Part shown: one piece after another, positions 17,578 to 25,897 of the stretch | Layout: every line of letters begins with the position of its first letter | Position numbering within the stretch: position 1 is the first letter of the stretch | Assembly (NCBI GenBank): GCA_018268995.1 | Contig: JAFDVL010000041.1 | Location: forward strand, 61,491-125,490 | Direction: 5' to 3' | Length of the DNA stretch: 64,000 nucleotides | DNA from: Acidobacteriota bacterium | Lineage (GTDB): Bacteria; Acidobacteriota; Blastocatellia; RBC074 | The notes under the pieces: model-generated | Databases searched by the model: none | What the model was told of the DNA's origin: nothing | The model's input: the letters and a program-made list of their open reading frames with translations, nothing else | Program-made: the position numbers and the translations under genes

Positions 17578-18076
17578 ACATTCCACCACAACCATCCTGA
17601 TTCTGGGGATTGGAAATATTCTGATGGGCGATGAAGGCGTCGGGGTTCGGGCGGTTGAGTTTTTACAGGATTCTGAGTTGCCAGACGATGTGCAAACGTT
17701 AGATGGTGGAACCGGAAGTTTCCTGCTGCTGGAGCCAATGCAACAAGCGCAAACAATCATCCTGATTGATGCAACCTTTGACGAAAATCCGCCGGGCACC
17801 ATTCGCCGCCTTACCCCTCATTTTTCCAAAGACTATCCCCGCACTTTAACGGCTCACGACATTGGCCTGAAAGATTTGCTTGATGCTTTTTATCTTTTGG
17901 GAAATGTACCGGAAGTAATTCTATATGCAGTTTCCATTGCGCCCTGGCAGGAAATGGAAATGAAATTATCCCCAACCATTGCGGCCACGCTTCCGTCCCT
18001 TGCTCAACGCATCCTGGCTGAAATTGCAGCCCTGAAAGCTCAACCAGTCGACACCTCTACGCCTGCAACAGCTTAA
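17567..18076 (+). CDS. hyaD: HyaD/HybD family hydrogenase maturation protease
   Basis: 169 residues. The opening ILGIGNILMGDEGVGVRAVE is the family signature. The nickel-sensing residues known from HybD have counterparts here: the Glu of GDEG, the Asp of LIDATFD and the His of TAHDIGLKDLL. It would cleave the HyaB tail after H556. The ATG at 17567 lies inside the last codons of hyaC (11-base overlap), indicating coupled translation; an upstream extension to 17459 has no family similarity. Its 3' end overlaps the convergent Nudix gene by 20 bases. Confidence 0.93.
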   Translation: MNCEHSTTTILILGIGNILMGDEGVGVRAVEFLQDSELPDDVQTLDGGTGSFLLLEPMQQAQTIILIDATFDENPPGTIRRLTPHFSKDYPRTLTAHDIGLKDLLDAFYLLGNVPEVILYAVSIAPWQEMEMKLSPTIAATLPSLAQRILAEIAALKAQPVDTSTPATA

Positions 18077-18644
18077 GGAAATCCGTCAAAATACGTTCGG
18101 TGATTCCCCAGATTAGCCCGTGAGTTGAGGGATAGGCAGGATACTTGATGATCGAATTGCCTAATGGAAAACGGTAAATTTCTGAGAGTCCTGTTTCCAG
18201 TAACGTTTGCACAGGCCACCAAAAGGCGTCCGCAACTTCATGATTCAGTATCAGTGCTGTTGATTGTGGAGCAACGGCAATCAGCGGGGAAATCTCGATT
18301 TGTGGCAAGCGTGGGCTTTGCGGCAATAAAGTTTCCAAACGCCCAATAAAATGCTCGTCATTGTCCAACACAATTCCAACCTCTTCCCGTGTTTCGCGCG
18401 CGGCGGTGACCATCAGATTGGCATCTGTGGCATCAGCACGACCGCCAGGAAGGGCTAAGTGTCCTGACCAGGGATCGCCCAGTCTTTCGGCGCGTTTGAT
18501 GATCAGGATTTCTGCCGCCTGATGGGTTTCTCGCAATAATAAAGTTACGGCGGCTTGTTTCACGCGGTCAGTTTCAATACTCAGTTGATCTAGTGGTAAG
18601 GATCGGTTGGTAAGCTGGGTAATCGTTTCCGAAAAGTTTTTCAT
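18057..18644 (-). CDS. Nudix hydrolase, CoA-pyrophosphatase-like
   Basis: 195 residues. The Nudix box is present in LALPGGRADATDAN followed by TAARETREEVGI, with the catalytic REXXEE core. The Asp in the place of the usual first Glu and the preceding RAERLGDPWSGHLALPGG segment resemble the CoA diphosphatase subgroup, which splits coenzyme A and related nucleotides. Substrate is uncertain. It is convergent with hyaD and shares 20 bases of 3' end with it. The ATG at 18644 has CAGGA upstream. Confidence 0.85.
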   Translation of the reverse strand: MKNFSETITQLTNRSLPLDQLSIETDRVKQAAVTLLLRETHQAAEILIIKRAERLGDPWSGHLALPGGRADATDANLMVTAARETREEVGIVLDNDEHFIGRLETLLPQSPRLPQIEISPLIAVAPQSTALILNHEVADAFWWPVQTLLETGLSEIYRFPLGNSIIKYPAYPSTHGLIWGITERILTDFLKLLQA

Positions 18645-18670
18645 TGTCCTGTGGGAGGCACTTTGGCAAG

Positions 18671-20119
18671 CTACAATTTCCTCACGGTTAACAGAATGAT
18701 CTGAGTGGGAAAAGAATTTTCGACCCGCGCTTTTAATAAAGCCTGAAAATAACGGGGTTGTTTTGCATTTGGATGAATTAACTTCAGACGATCATCCAAT
18801 TCCTTCAGATGATCCTTGTCCGTCACAAACTCAACCGCTGCCTGGGTTCCTTCGCTATAAATCCCGGAAAGTGACATTAAAGAATTGCTTCCCGACACAC
18901 CCGGCACAACTGTGATCAGCGCATAATCTTCCAGCAACGCCCCCGTCCGCTGGTCAAAAAGGGGTTTGTACTCCTTCTCTTCTCCCGGTTGGGGAGCCAG
19001 ATTCTCAATACTCGTGTGGCTCCCGTAGACGAAATTTTCCTTGATCGCTAAGGGCATTGACCACTGATTCGCATACACGCTGCCGAGTAAGACAACATCA
19101 TGGTCTTTTAGATCATCAACCCCGACACTTCGACTTTGTTTCAGAAGTGTTACCTCTCCCAATGTCTGTAACAACCCGTGCAGGCGAAAAACTCCAATGG
19201 CTTCCCCAATTCCCGTGTACATATTCATCGCAGGAATCAGCTGCATCGGCTGATCAGAACGGATAGGAAGCTTGTTATTTGCCAATCCCGCGATGAGAGT
19301 TGTTTGTTCAGGTGTTAACTTGATTCCCTGTTTGGTAAGGATTTCCGGGTCAGCCCCATTGACCGAACGAAAAACGACAGGATTACTCAGAATCAATAAC
19401 GTCGAACTTTTATTGGCCAAAAATGAATGCCAGACCTCAGAGGAAACCGCAATATTGGTATCCCCCCCTGAGCTATTGCTCGAAAGTTGATCACTGAGAT
19501 AACGGTTCTGCGAAATAAGCCAGATCACCACCCCAACGAGGAAGAAAATCACAGCTCCCGTTGCCAGTAATAAATGTTTTTCCTGACGCCTGAGCTTTCG
19601 CTCAACAAAGCCAAAAAATAGTGAAGCAGAAAAAGGCAGTAATCTGGCGGCTAAAGGATTTTTCTTTTCGATGGGTGCAGCAGCACCCTCGGATTGTGCG
19701 ACGGCGAGGCCTTCAACAGCGACACACTCGCCGCCCTCTGGTTCCGTCGGCCCTGAGGTTTTAAGAAAGCAGGGGACGTAAGTTCCAATGGGAATCTGAA
19801 GGCGGATAACATCAGTTGCGCCTTCATTTTGATAATACTGTTCGAGTTTCTTACGCACATCATGAGCACCGACACGCACCACCGGATCAGAAGATGGGTT
19901 ATATCCAGCCCCCTTTTCAAAGACCTCGTATCCAATCAAATATTCATTCAATTCCGCAGCCCTGCCCTGCAAATAATAGTCGCAGATCAGCTGAACAAAC
20001 TTTTGCTTTTTGGGAGCGTGAGAAAAATACCGACTTTGAATGACACGGCTTAAAGTTTGACGAATTTCCTCTGGGGAAACATCAGCCGTTTTGTTTTTCG
20101 TTCCTATGGGGGCTGCCAT
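18671..20119 (-). CDS. Membrane-anchored winged-helix-like regulator (acidobacterial type)
   Basis: 482 residues. Residues 15-120 match the winged-helix-like N-terminal module common in acidobacterial regulators: a helix with SRYFSHAPKKQKFVQLICDY, then LIGYEVF, PSSDPVVRVGAHDVRKKLEQYY and IPIGTYVPCF. A single membrane segment lies near 183-203 (LLLATGAVIFFLVGVVIWL). The C-terminal 270 residues should be outside the membrane and match no family I recognise. The layout resembles one-component CadC/ToxR-type regulators. It is divergent from a large TonB-dependent receptor, 592 bp away, which is its most likely target. That is inference. Confidence 0.72.
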   Translation of the reverse strand: MAAPIGTKNKTADVSPEEIRQTLSRVIQSRYFSHAPKKQKFVQLICDYYLQGRAAELNEYLIGYEVFEKGAGYNPSSDPVVRVGAHDVRKKLEQYYQNEGATDVIRLQIPIGTYVPCFLKTSGPTEPEGGECVAVEGLAVAQSEGAAAPIEKKNPLAARLLPFSASLFFGFVERKLRRQEKHLLLATGAVIFFLVGVVIWLISQNRYLSDQLSSNSSGGDTNIAVSSEVWHSFLANKSSTLLILSNPVVFRSVNGADPEILTKQGIKLTPEQTTLIAGLANNKLPIRSDQPMQLIPAMNMYTGIGEAIGVFRLHGLLQTLGEVTLLKQSRSVGVDDLKDHDVVLLGSVYANQWSMPLAIKENFVYGSHTSIENLAPQPGEEKEYKPLFDQRTGALLEDYALITVVPGVSGSNSLMSLSGIYSEGTQAAVEFVTDKDHLKELDDRLKLIHPNAKQPRYFQALLKARVENSFPTQIILLTVRKL

Positions 20120-20335
20120 AAAGGAATTTGACCTATTCGCAAGAAGAATTATGTTGTCATCGTAGAAAATCTATTTTATCAAGTGATTTGTATCATATTC
20201 CAGTTTGCTTCAGAAGCCAATGGCACAGCAAATTGCAAAACTAACCACCTGTCGCGCCCTCCAGCTAAGCCATTGCATCTACTGACACATACCGACACTT
20301 AACCGTTAAGTTAACGTCGCATATCAGTAAGTAGA
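20120..20335. other. Divergent intergenic region with candidate operator
   Basis: AT-rich spacer between the winged-helix regulator and the receptor leader. It contains the perfect inverted repeat ACTTAA-CCG-TTAAGT at 20297-20311, 25 bp before a possible -35 box, and a further GTTAA/TTAAC repeat beside it. These could bind the divergent regulator. Nothing else is recognised. Confidence 0.35.
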
Positions 20336-20364
20336 TTGACTGCACCATAGAATTGTCCTACCTT
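20336..20364 (+). promoter_or_regulatory. Possible sigma-70 promoter for the second receptor
   Basis: TTGACT at 20336-20341 is followed after 17 bp by TACCTT at 20359-20364. The -35 is good and the -10 is poor. If used, transcription begins near 20371 at the start of a folded leader. Confidence 0.3.
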
Positions 20365-20403
20365 CCCGGCATCAATCTAAAGTTTGATAGAGAGGTCAAC
20401 AAA

Positions 20404-20463
20404 ATGAATGACCTTCACTCGCCAAGCTTTTCCGGGAATGAATCCTTTTGCTGGGATTACTAA
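20404..20463 (+). CDS. Possible 19-residue leader peptide
   Basis: An ATG at 20404 with AGAGAGG about 7 bases upstream opens a 19-codon frame ending TAA at 20461-20463, five bases before a run of hairpins. Leader peptides can control downstream RNA folding through ribosome position. The sequence has no striking run of one amino acid, so this is only a candidate. Confidence 0.2.
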   Translation: MNDLHSPSFSGNESFCWDY

Positions 20464-20468
20464 TTTAC

Positions 20469-20596
20469 GGTATTGCACATCGCACAATACCACTTGCTTT
20501 AAGGCTGATGCTTTTCCAGATCAGCATACTTTGAAGTTGTACGGTCATCTCAATTTTCAATTGAGCGATCAGCAGAGCTCAGATTTCTGCTGGTCG
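20469..20596 (+). ncRNA. Multi-hairpin 5' leader of the receptor mRNA
   Basis: Four successive inverted repeats: 20469-20475/20485-20491 (7 bp); 20504-20509/20520-20525 (6 bp); 20549-20555/20559-20565 (7 bp, 3-base loop); and 20566-20575/20587-20596 (10 bp with one wobble), the last starting at the base after the third. No coding frame explains this. It is a candidate cis-acting RNA of unknown class. Confidence 0.4.
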
Positions 20597-20711
20597 TAGA
20601 CTACCCCCCTTTCCCTAAACTATTTTGATGTGATTGGTAGATTAGGGCACCAAATATTTAGAAAGCTACAACTTAAACTTAGGTTATGGGATACCCAATG
20701 GAGGTTAACAA

Positions 20712-23700
20712 ATGCTGACATCTAATCACCCACATGCAGCAAGACAGCTAAGATCTCGGCTAACATTTCAAAATTTAGCGCTTAGCGTACTGCTGTTTGT
20801 GTTGGCAACGATTTCGGTTGTCGCGCAAATTGCCAGCAGCGGAACAATCCGTGGCACGGTGAAAGACCCGACAGGTGCAATTATTCCCGGAGCGAGCGTT
20901 ACGCTTAAGTCCGCGCGCACCGGGGCCGAGCGTCAAACGAAATCCAATGATGAAGGACTGTATGTATTCGTTTCGATTGATCCGGGGACATATACGCTGA
21001 CCATCGAAGCACAGGGATTCAAGAAAAACGTTCAATCCGAACTTGTCATCAGCCCGTCTGAAACCAAGGGGCTTGATGCGACTTTGCAAGTTGGCCAAAC
21101 CAGTGAAACAGTAAATATTACTGGTACGGCAGCTGAAGAAATTAAAACAGAAACTGGTGAACGGTCGAACACGATCAAAGCCTCGCAGATTGATAACCTT
21201 TCGATTATCAGCCGCAACAGTATTGAGTTGCTTCGCATTCTGCCGGGTGTTGTCGCACCAGATTCTTCCACGTATCAGGTTTCTGGCTTTGGTGACGCTT
21301 CCGCTTATAACGTCAATGGTCAACGTGGTTCCAGCAACAACATCAGCGTTGACGGATCACGCGTTATTGATATTGGTTGTAACTGCGGCAGTATCGTCAG
21401 TCTCAATAATGATATGGTGCAGGAAGTCACCATTCAGTCCAGCAATTTCGCAGCCGAACACGGCAACAGCGGCGTTCAGATCAGCGGGACAACCAAAGCT
21501 GGTGGACGTGATTTTCACGGATCGGCTTATTCCTATGTACGCCACGAATCGCTGGCGGCGAATGATCGGTACCGTAATTACATTAAGGCGCAAGACCCCA
21601 AATCGTTAGCCGCAGCCAAGCCGCTCGGTCGCTTTTACTATCCGGGGTTCACCATTGGCGGCCCGGTGACCTTACCTAAAAAAGTTTTCGGGCCATTGGG
21701 CGGCTTCAATGAAAACAGAGACAAACTCTTCTTCTTTGCCGGGTTTGAAATACAGCGGCAAACCTTTGGTGCGCCTCCCAAACAATCCAATGTGCCAACC
21801 CTGAAAATGCGGAATGGCGATTTCAGTGAACTCCTGCCAGGACAACAAGTGCGAATTCCGGCAGGATTTGGCGCGTTGTCTGGAACGAATGCACCTAACA
21901 ACAATTTGGCTCCTTACATGAACCCGATTGGGAAAGTTTTAATGAGCCTTTATCCCACCCCAAATTCCAATCTACCGGGTTCAAACTATATTTCGGTCGC
22001 CACACAAACACAGCATCGTGTGGATTTCAAAACGCGTATTGATTACAAATTCAGCGATAACACCAACATGTATGTTCGTGTGACGCGCGAAACACAGAAC
22101 GAAGTGAACCCTTACGGAATCTGGTGGGGGCCGTCCACTTTTGAGTTGCCATCAGCAAACGAACAAAAAGACCTGGGTCGTTCAGTTGCGGTTGGTTTGA
22201 CGAAAGTTTTCAGCCCGACGATGACGAACGAGTTCGTTTTCAGCGGCAGTAAGCTGAAATTGGATAACCAATATCAGAACCCTGATAAGGTCAAACTCTC
22301 GACGCTCGGAATTGAAAACATCTGGCGGCTGCCATTCGACAATACGCGTTTTGGCAAACAAAGCCCCTATGTTTCCTTGTCCCTGATCAGTTGGGCACAA
22401 GGCCAACTCTGGTCGCCCGGTACAAATCCGATCTTTGCCTACAACGACAGTTTCTCCGTCGCCGACAACCTCTCGAAAGTCGTCGGAAGCCATACCTTAA
22501 AGTTTGGTGCGGTTGTCGAACAAGGCAACAAGAAGCAAAACTTCCAGGGTGATCCTGACTCACAAGGTGTGATCGGATTCAACAACTGGAACGGCAATGG
22601 AACGGGTTACGATTGGGGCGATCTGTACGTCGGACAATTAACCGATGTCCAGCAAAGCGTGCAGCCGCCTATCGGAAACTATCGTTTCTATAACTATGAA
22701 TTCTATGCACAGGATTCCTGGAAGGTGAAGTCCAATTTCACATTGGAATACGGAGTTCGCCTTTCCCACATGAGCATCAACAAAGAACGCAAAGGCTTTG
22801 ATATTTTATTCAGCCCAAGCGCATATAAAGCAGGTGCAGGATACTACATCGGCGGCGATCCGCTTCGTCCGAACGGCGTCCTGTCAGCAGCACGCGGTGA
22901 AATCCCCAAAGGAACCATCGAGCCACCGGCAATCCTGCCTGGCCCTCGCCTGAACTTTGCGTGGGATGTGTTCTCAAATCAACGCCTCGTTCTGCGCGGC
23001 GGCGCGGGAATGTTCTACAACCGCGTGATGGGCAACTTCCAATACGATACGACCCTTCGTTCCCCAACCAATGGAAACGTAGCAGCAAGTATCGGGCCTG
23101 GCACAACCATCCCCGGAACAACCTATACGTTTAATGATCTGGGTGGATTGACACTCAGCAACATGGGAATCGTGACATTGCCGAATGGAACCAAAGTTCC
23201 GGTTGATCCACTGCGATTAGCAAGTGGCGGTGGCAACATCATTTCCCCTGATCCCAAATCGAATAAGTTCCCAACCACATACACAACCAGCTTTAGCGTA
23301 GCAACGCGGTTGCCGTTCTCGTCTGTGCTGGAAACAGCGTATGTGGGAACCTTTGGACGCCATTTACCGGCACGTCTCCCAATCAATACGATTCCGCTCG
23401 GAGCCTTGTTGAAGGGGAATGTCACGGGCGATCCGGGCAGTGCGATCACTTCGCTCCAGAATCCAAATTGCGATCCTGGTGCAGTTGACGCAAACGACAA
23501 CGTTGTCCGACGTGGGAACTGCGTCATTGTTACTACCCCCGGAGTCAAAGCCGATCTCTCAAACCCATTAGTGAGACAAGCTTTGGATGGTGGCGTCATC
23601 AACCGCTTCCGGCCTTTCCCAGACATGGGCTATATTCGCTACAACCAGTACACAGCGACATCTAATTATCATTCCTTGCAGATGACCTTAAGCCGTCAAA

Positions 23701-24578
23701 CAGGCAAGAACCTTCAATACTTTGCGACCTATACCTTCTCGAAGGTGTTAGGGACACGAAGCGGTGAGTATGATGATTTAGATCCGCTGGATGCACGTGG
23801 TCGAAGCTATGGCGTGTTGAATTATGACCGCACGCATATCTTCAACTTGTCATACAACTACAATCTGCCGAATCTGTCGCCCATCGAAAATGGCTTTGCC
23901 AAAGGCTTATTGAATGGCTGGCAGATGTCCGGTATCACCACGTTCTCAAGTGGTACGCCGGTCAATATTCGGTTCACAGGTGATGTGGCAAATCTATCGC
24001 TGGCCGCCTTCGGGTCAGACGCATTTGCCTCGGCGGGTTACGCGGCGGGTTCGATTGCGCCGCTTTACAGCAAGAACCCGAATCTGAGCGGTAAAAACGT
24101 AGGCGAAAAGGTACTTGATATTAGTGCCATCAGCATTCCAGCTTTTGGTTCGTCAGGTGCCACAATTTCGCCCTACTACTTCCGCACGCCAAGTCGGTCG
24201 AACTGGGATATTTCGCTCTTTAAGAACTTCAAGTTCAAAGAGACGAGAAACATTCAGTTCCGTGCTGGTTTCTTCAATATCTTCAACCAGGCTTTTGCGA
24301 AGAATATTGATAATCAAAACGCAAGCAACAGCGACATCAATTTGACGTTGCAGACAGTTTGCGTACGGACACCAGTAAACCAACGGATCGTGCTGGCGGA
24401 TGGGACGAAAGTGAATTACACCCAGACGTTCGCCAATGGCGCGGGAGGAACAAACCAAAACGCCTGTGATCCAAGTAAGGGATTCACCTTTACATCAGAC
24501 ACAGTCAACAATTTCGGGAAGATCACCAACAAGCGTGGTCAACGCGTAATTGAGTTAGCACTGAAGTTTACGTTCTAG
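20712..24578 (+). CDS. TonB-dependent receptor with carboxypeptidase-regulatory-like domain
   Basis: 1288-residue outer-membrane receptor, paralogous in layout to the one at 7282. It has an N-terminal hydrophobic signal near residues 25-42, a carboxypeptidase-regulatory-like domain at about 46-140 (TIRGTVKDPTGAIIPGASV), a plug region and a long barrel ending in Phe (ELALKFTF). Near the C-terminus the barrel carries extra Cys (TVCVRT, NQNACD) and earlier pairs (NPNCDPG, RRGNCVIV, GCNCGS), more than the other receptor, so disulfides are possible. GGAGG lies 8 bases before the ATG. The ligand is unknown. The divergent winged-helix gene may control it. Confidence 0.92.
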   Translation: MLTSNHPHAARQLRSRLTFQNLALSVLLFVLATISVVAQIASSGTIRGTVKDPTGAIIPGASVTLKSARTGAERQTKSNDEGLYVFVSIDPGTYTLTIEAQGFKKNVQSELVISPSETKGLDATLQVGQTSETVNITGTAAEEIKTETGERSNTIKASQIDNLSIISRNSIELLRILPGVVAPDSSTYQVSGFGDASAYNVNGQRGSSNNISVDGSRVIDIGCNCGSIVSLNNDMVQEVTIQSSNFAAEHGNSGVQISGTTKAGGRDFHGSAYSYVRHESLAANDRYRNYIKAQDPKSLAAAKPLGRFYYPGFTIGGPVTLPKKVFGPLGGFNENRDKLFFFAGFEIQRQTFGAPPKQSNVPTLKMRNGDFSELLPGQQVRIPAGFGALSGTNAPNNNLAPYMNPIGKVLMSLYPTPNSNLPGSNYISVATQTQHRVDFKTRIDYKFSDNTNMYVRVTRETQNEVNPYGIWWGPSTFELPSANEQKDLGRSVAVGLTKVFSPTMTNEFVFSGSKLKLDNQYQNPDKVKLSTLGIENIWRLPFDNTRFGKQSPYVSLSLISWAQGQLWSPGTNPIFAYNDSFSVADNLSKVVGSHTLKFGAVVEQGNKKQNFQGDPDSQGVIGFNNWNGNGTGYDWGDLYVGQLTDVQQSVQPPIGNYRFYNYEFYAQDSWKVKSNFTLEYGVRLSHMSINKERKGFDILFSPSAYKAGAGYYIGGDPLRPNGVLSAARGEIPKGTIEPPAILPGPRLNFAWDVFSNQRLVLRGGAGMFYNRVMGNFQYDTTLRSPTNGNVAASIGPGTTIPGTTYTFNDLGGLTLSNMGIVTLPNGTKVPVDPLRLASGGGNIISPDPKSNKFPTTYTTSFSVATRLPFSSVLETAYVGTFGRHLPARLPINTIPLGALLKGNVTGDPGSAITSLQNPNCDPGAVDANDNVVRRGNCVIVTTPGVKADLSNPLVRQALDGGVINRFRPFPDMGYIRYNQYTATSNYHSLQMTLSRQTGKNLQYFATYTFSKVLGTRSGEYDDLDPLDARGRSYGVLNYDRTHIFNLSYNYNLPNLSPIENGFAKGLLNGWQMSGITTFSSGTPVNIRFTGDVANLSLAAFGSDAFASAGYAAGSIAPLYSKNPNLSGKNVGEKVLDISAISIPAFGSSGATISPYYFRTPSRSNWDISLFKNFKFKETRNIQFRAGFFNIFNQAFAKNIDNQNASNSDINLTLQTVCVRTPVNQRIVLADGTKVNYTQTFANGAGGTNQNACDPSKGFTFTSDTVNNFGKITNKRGQRVIELALKFTF

Positions 24579-24606
24579 TTCACTGGAACAACTCAGTTTC
24601 TCTATC

Positions 24607-24647
24607 TGGTGCGAGGGAGAGGCTTCTCCTTCGCACCAAATTTATTT
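24607..24647 (+). terminator. Rho-independent terminator
   Basis: 14-bp stem (24607-24620 with 24625-24638, one wobble) with a 4-base loop, followed by AATTTATTT. It lies 28 bp after the receptor stop. Confidence 0.75.
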
Positions 24648-24699
24648 ACAGAGGTTTTTGTTTGGCGTTTCTGAATAAGGTAAAATCCGGGTTTCAGAT

Positions 24700-25878
24700 A
24701 TGATCCAAATACTTCTTGCCCTGATATTCACTACAGCCTTGTTTCAGGACCCGGCAATCGTCCGGCAATCGGAAGCCCATTTCGCACGGGGCGTCGAGAT
24801 GCAGCAAAAAGGCGATTTGCAAGGCGCGCGCGATGCTTACGAGGCAGCATTGAAGCTTATTCCGCAACGCATTGATGCATTGACGAATCTGGGTGTCATT
24901 TATGCGCGGCTCGGCAATTACGAACAGGCTGTCAAGAATTACAAGGCGGCATTGGCATTGGATAGCAGTGAACAAAATATCCGTCTGAATTTAGGAATTG
25001 CCTATTTCCAGATGGATCGCTTCGATTTAGCAGAAACCGAGTTATCGCGAGTGGCACAGTCGCAACCCAATAATATGCAGGCCAAACTCCTGCTTGGCAC
25101 CTGCCTGTTTTCGCTTGGCAAGATGAAAGACGCCATCACGATACTGGAACCGGTCTATGCTTCTTTCCCAAAGGACATTTCGGTCGCGTACATTCTGGCA
25201 AATTCCTATCTGCACAACGAACAAATCGAACAGGGGCAGCAATTGGTAGACACCGTTTTCAAAAGTCTCAATTCCGCCGAATCGCATTTGATAATCGGAA
25301 CGCTGTACACCATGCGGCGCGAATTGCAGCCAGCCGTTGATGAGCTTCTGCAGGCAACTGTTTTGAATCCGAAATTGCCCACCGCACATTCTCAATTGGG
25401 TGTCGTTTACCTGATGTCAGGTAATCGGGAATTGGCGGTCAAGGCGTTTCAGGCAGAGCTGACAATTAACCCAAATGATTTCATCGCTAACACACGATTG
25501 GGCTGGATTTACCGGGAAGATGGAAAGTTGGAGGAAGGAGAAAAGCTGCTCAAACGCGCATTAGAACTCCGCCCCAATGATCCTGGCCCGATGTTTCAAC
25601 TGGCGCAGTTGGTCAATGCCCAGGGCAAGCCGGAGGAGGCCGTGACATTGCTGGAAGGTGTCATCAAACAACTCCCCAACTACAGCCCGGCGCATGTTTT
25701 GTTGGCACGGATTTATTTCAAACTCAAACGCAATGATGATGCGCGCCGTGAACAGGCCATCATTGAAAAGCTCAGAATTGAAGAACAGCAGAAGCAACCG
25801 ACAGTAGAATCGCAAAAGCTCAGCGATCCAAAAAATCGAGCGATTAAAGACCCGCTGCTAAAACAACCAGAGCGGTGA
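24700..25878 (+). CDS. Secreted TPR-repeat protein
   Basis: 392 residues with an N-terminal hydrophobic signal (MIQILLALIFTTALF) and about nine tetratricopeptide repeats; clear examples are GDLQGARDAYEAALKLIP, GNYEQAVKNYKAALALDS and GKLEEGEKLLKRALELRP. TPR proteins are docking scaffolds. It lies 19 bp before a seven-haem cytochrome gene that is itself followed by another secreted TPR protein, so it may help assemble or dock that cytochrome. The C-terminus is charged and low in complexity. Confidence 0.85.
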   Translation: MIQILLALIFTTALFQDPAIVRQSEAHFARGVEMQQKGDLQGARDAYEAALKLIPQRIDALTNLGVIYARLGNYEQAVKNYKAALALDSSEQNIRLNLGIAYFQMDRFDLAETELSRVAQSQPNNMQAKLLLGTCLFSLGKMKDAITILEPVYASFPKDISVAYILANSYLHNEQIEQGQQLVDTVFKSLNSAESHLIIGTLYTMRRELQPAVDELLQATVLNPKLPTAHSQLGVVYLMSGNRELAVKAFQAELTINPNDFIANTRLGWIYREDGKLEEGEKLLKRALELRPNDPGPMFQLAQLVNAQGKPEEAVTLLEGVIKQLPNYSPAHVLLARIYFKLKRNDDARREQAIIEKLRIEEQQKQPTVESQKLSDPKNRAIKDPLLKQPER

Positions 25879-25897
25879 AACACGCAATTAAACCTGA

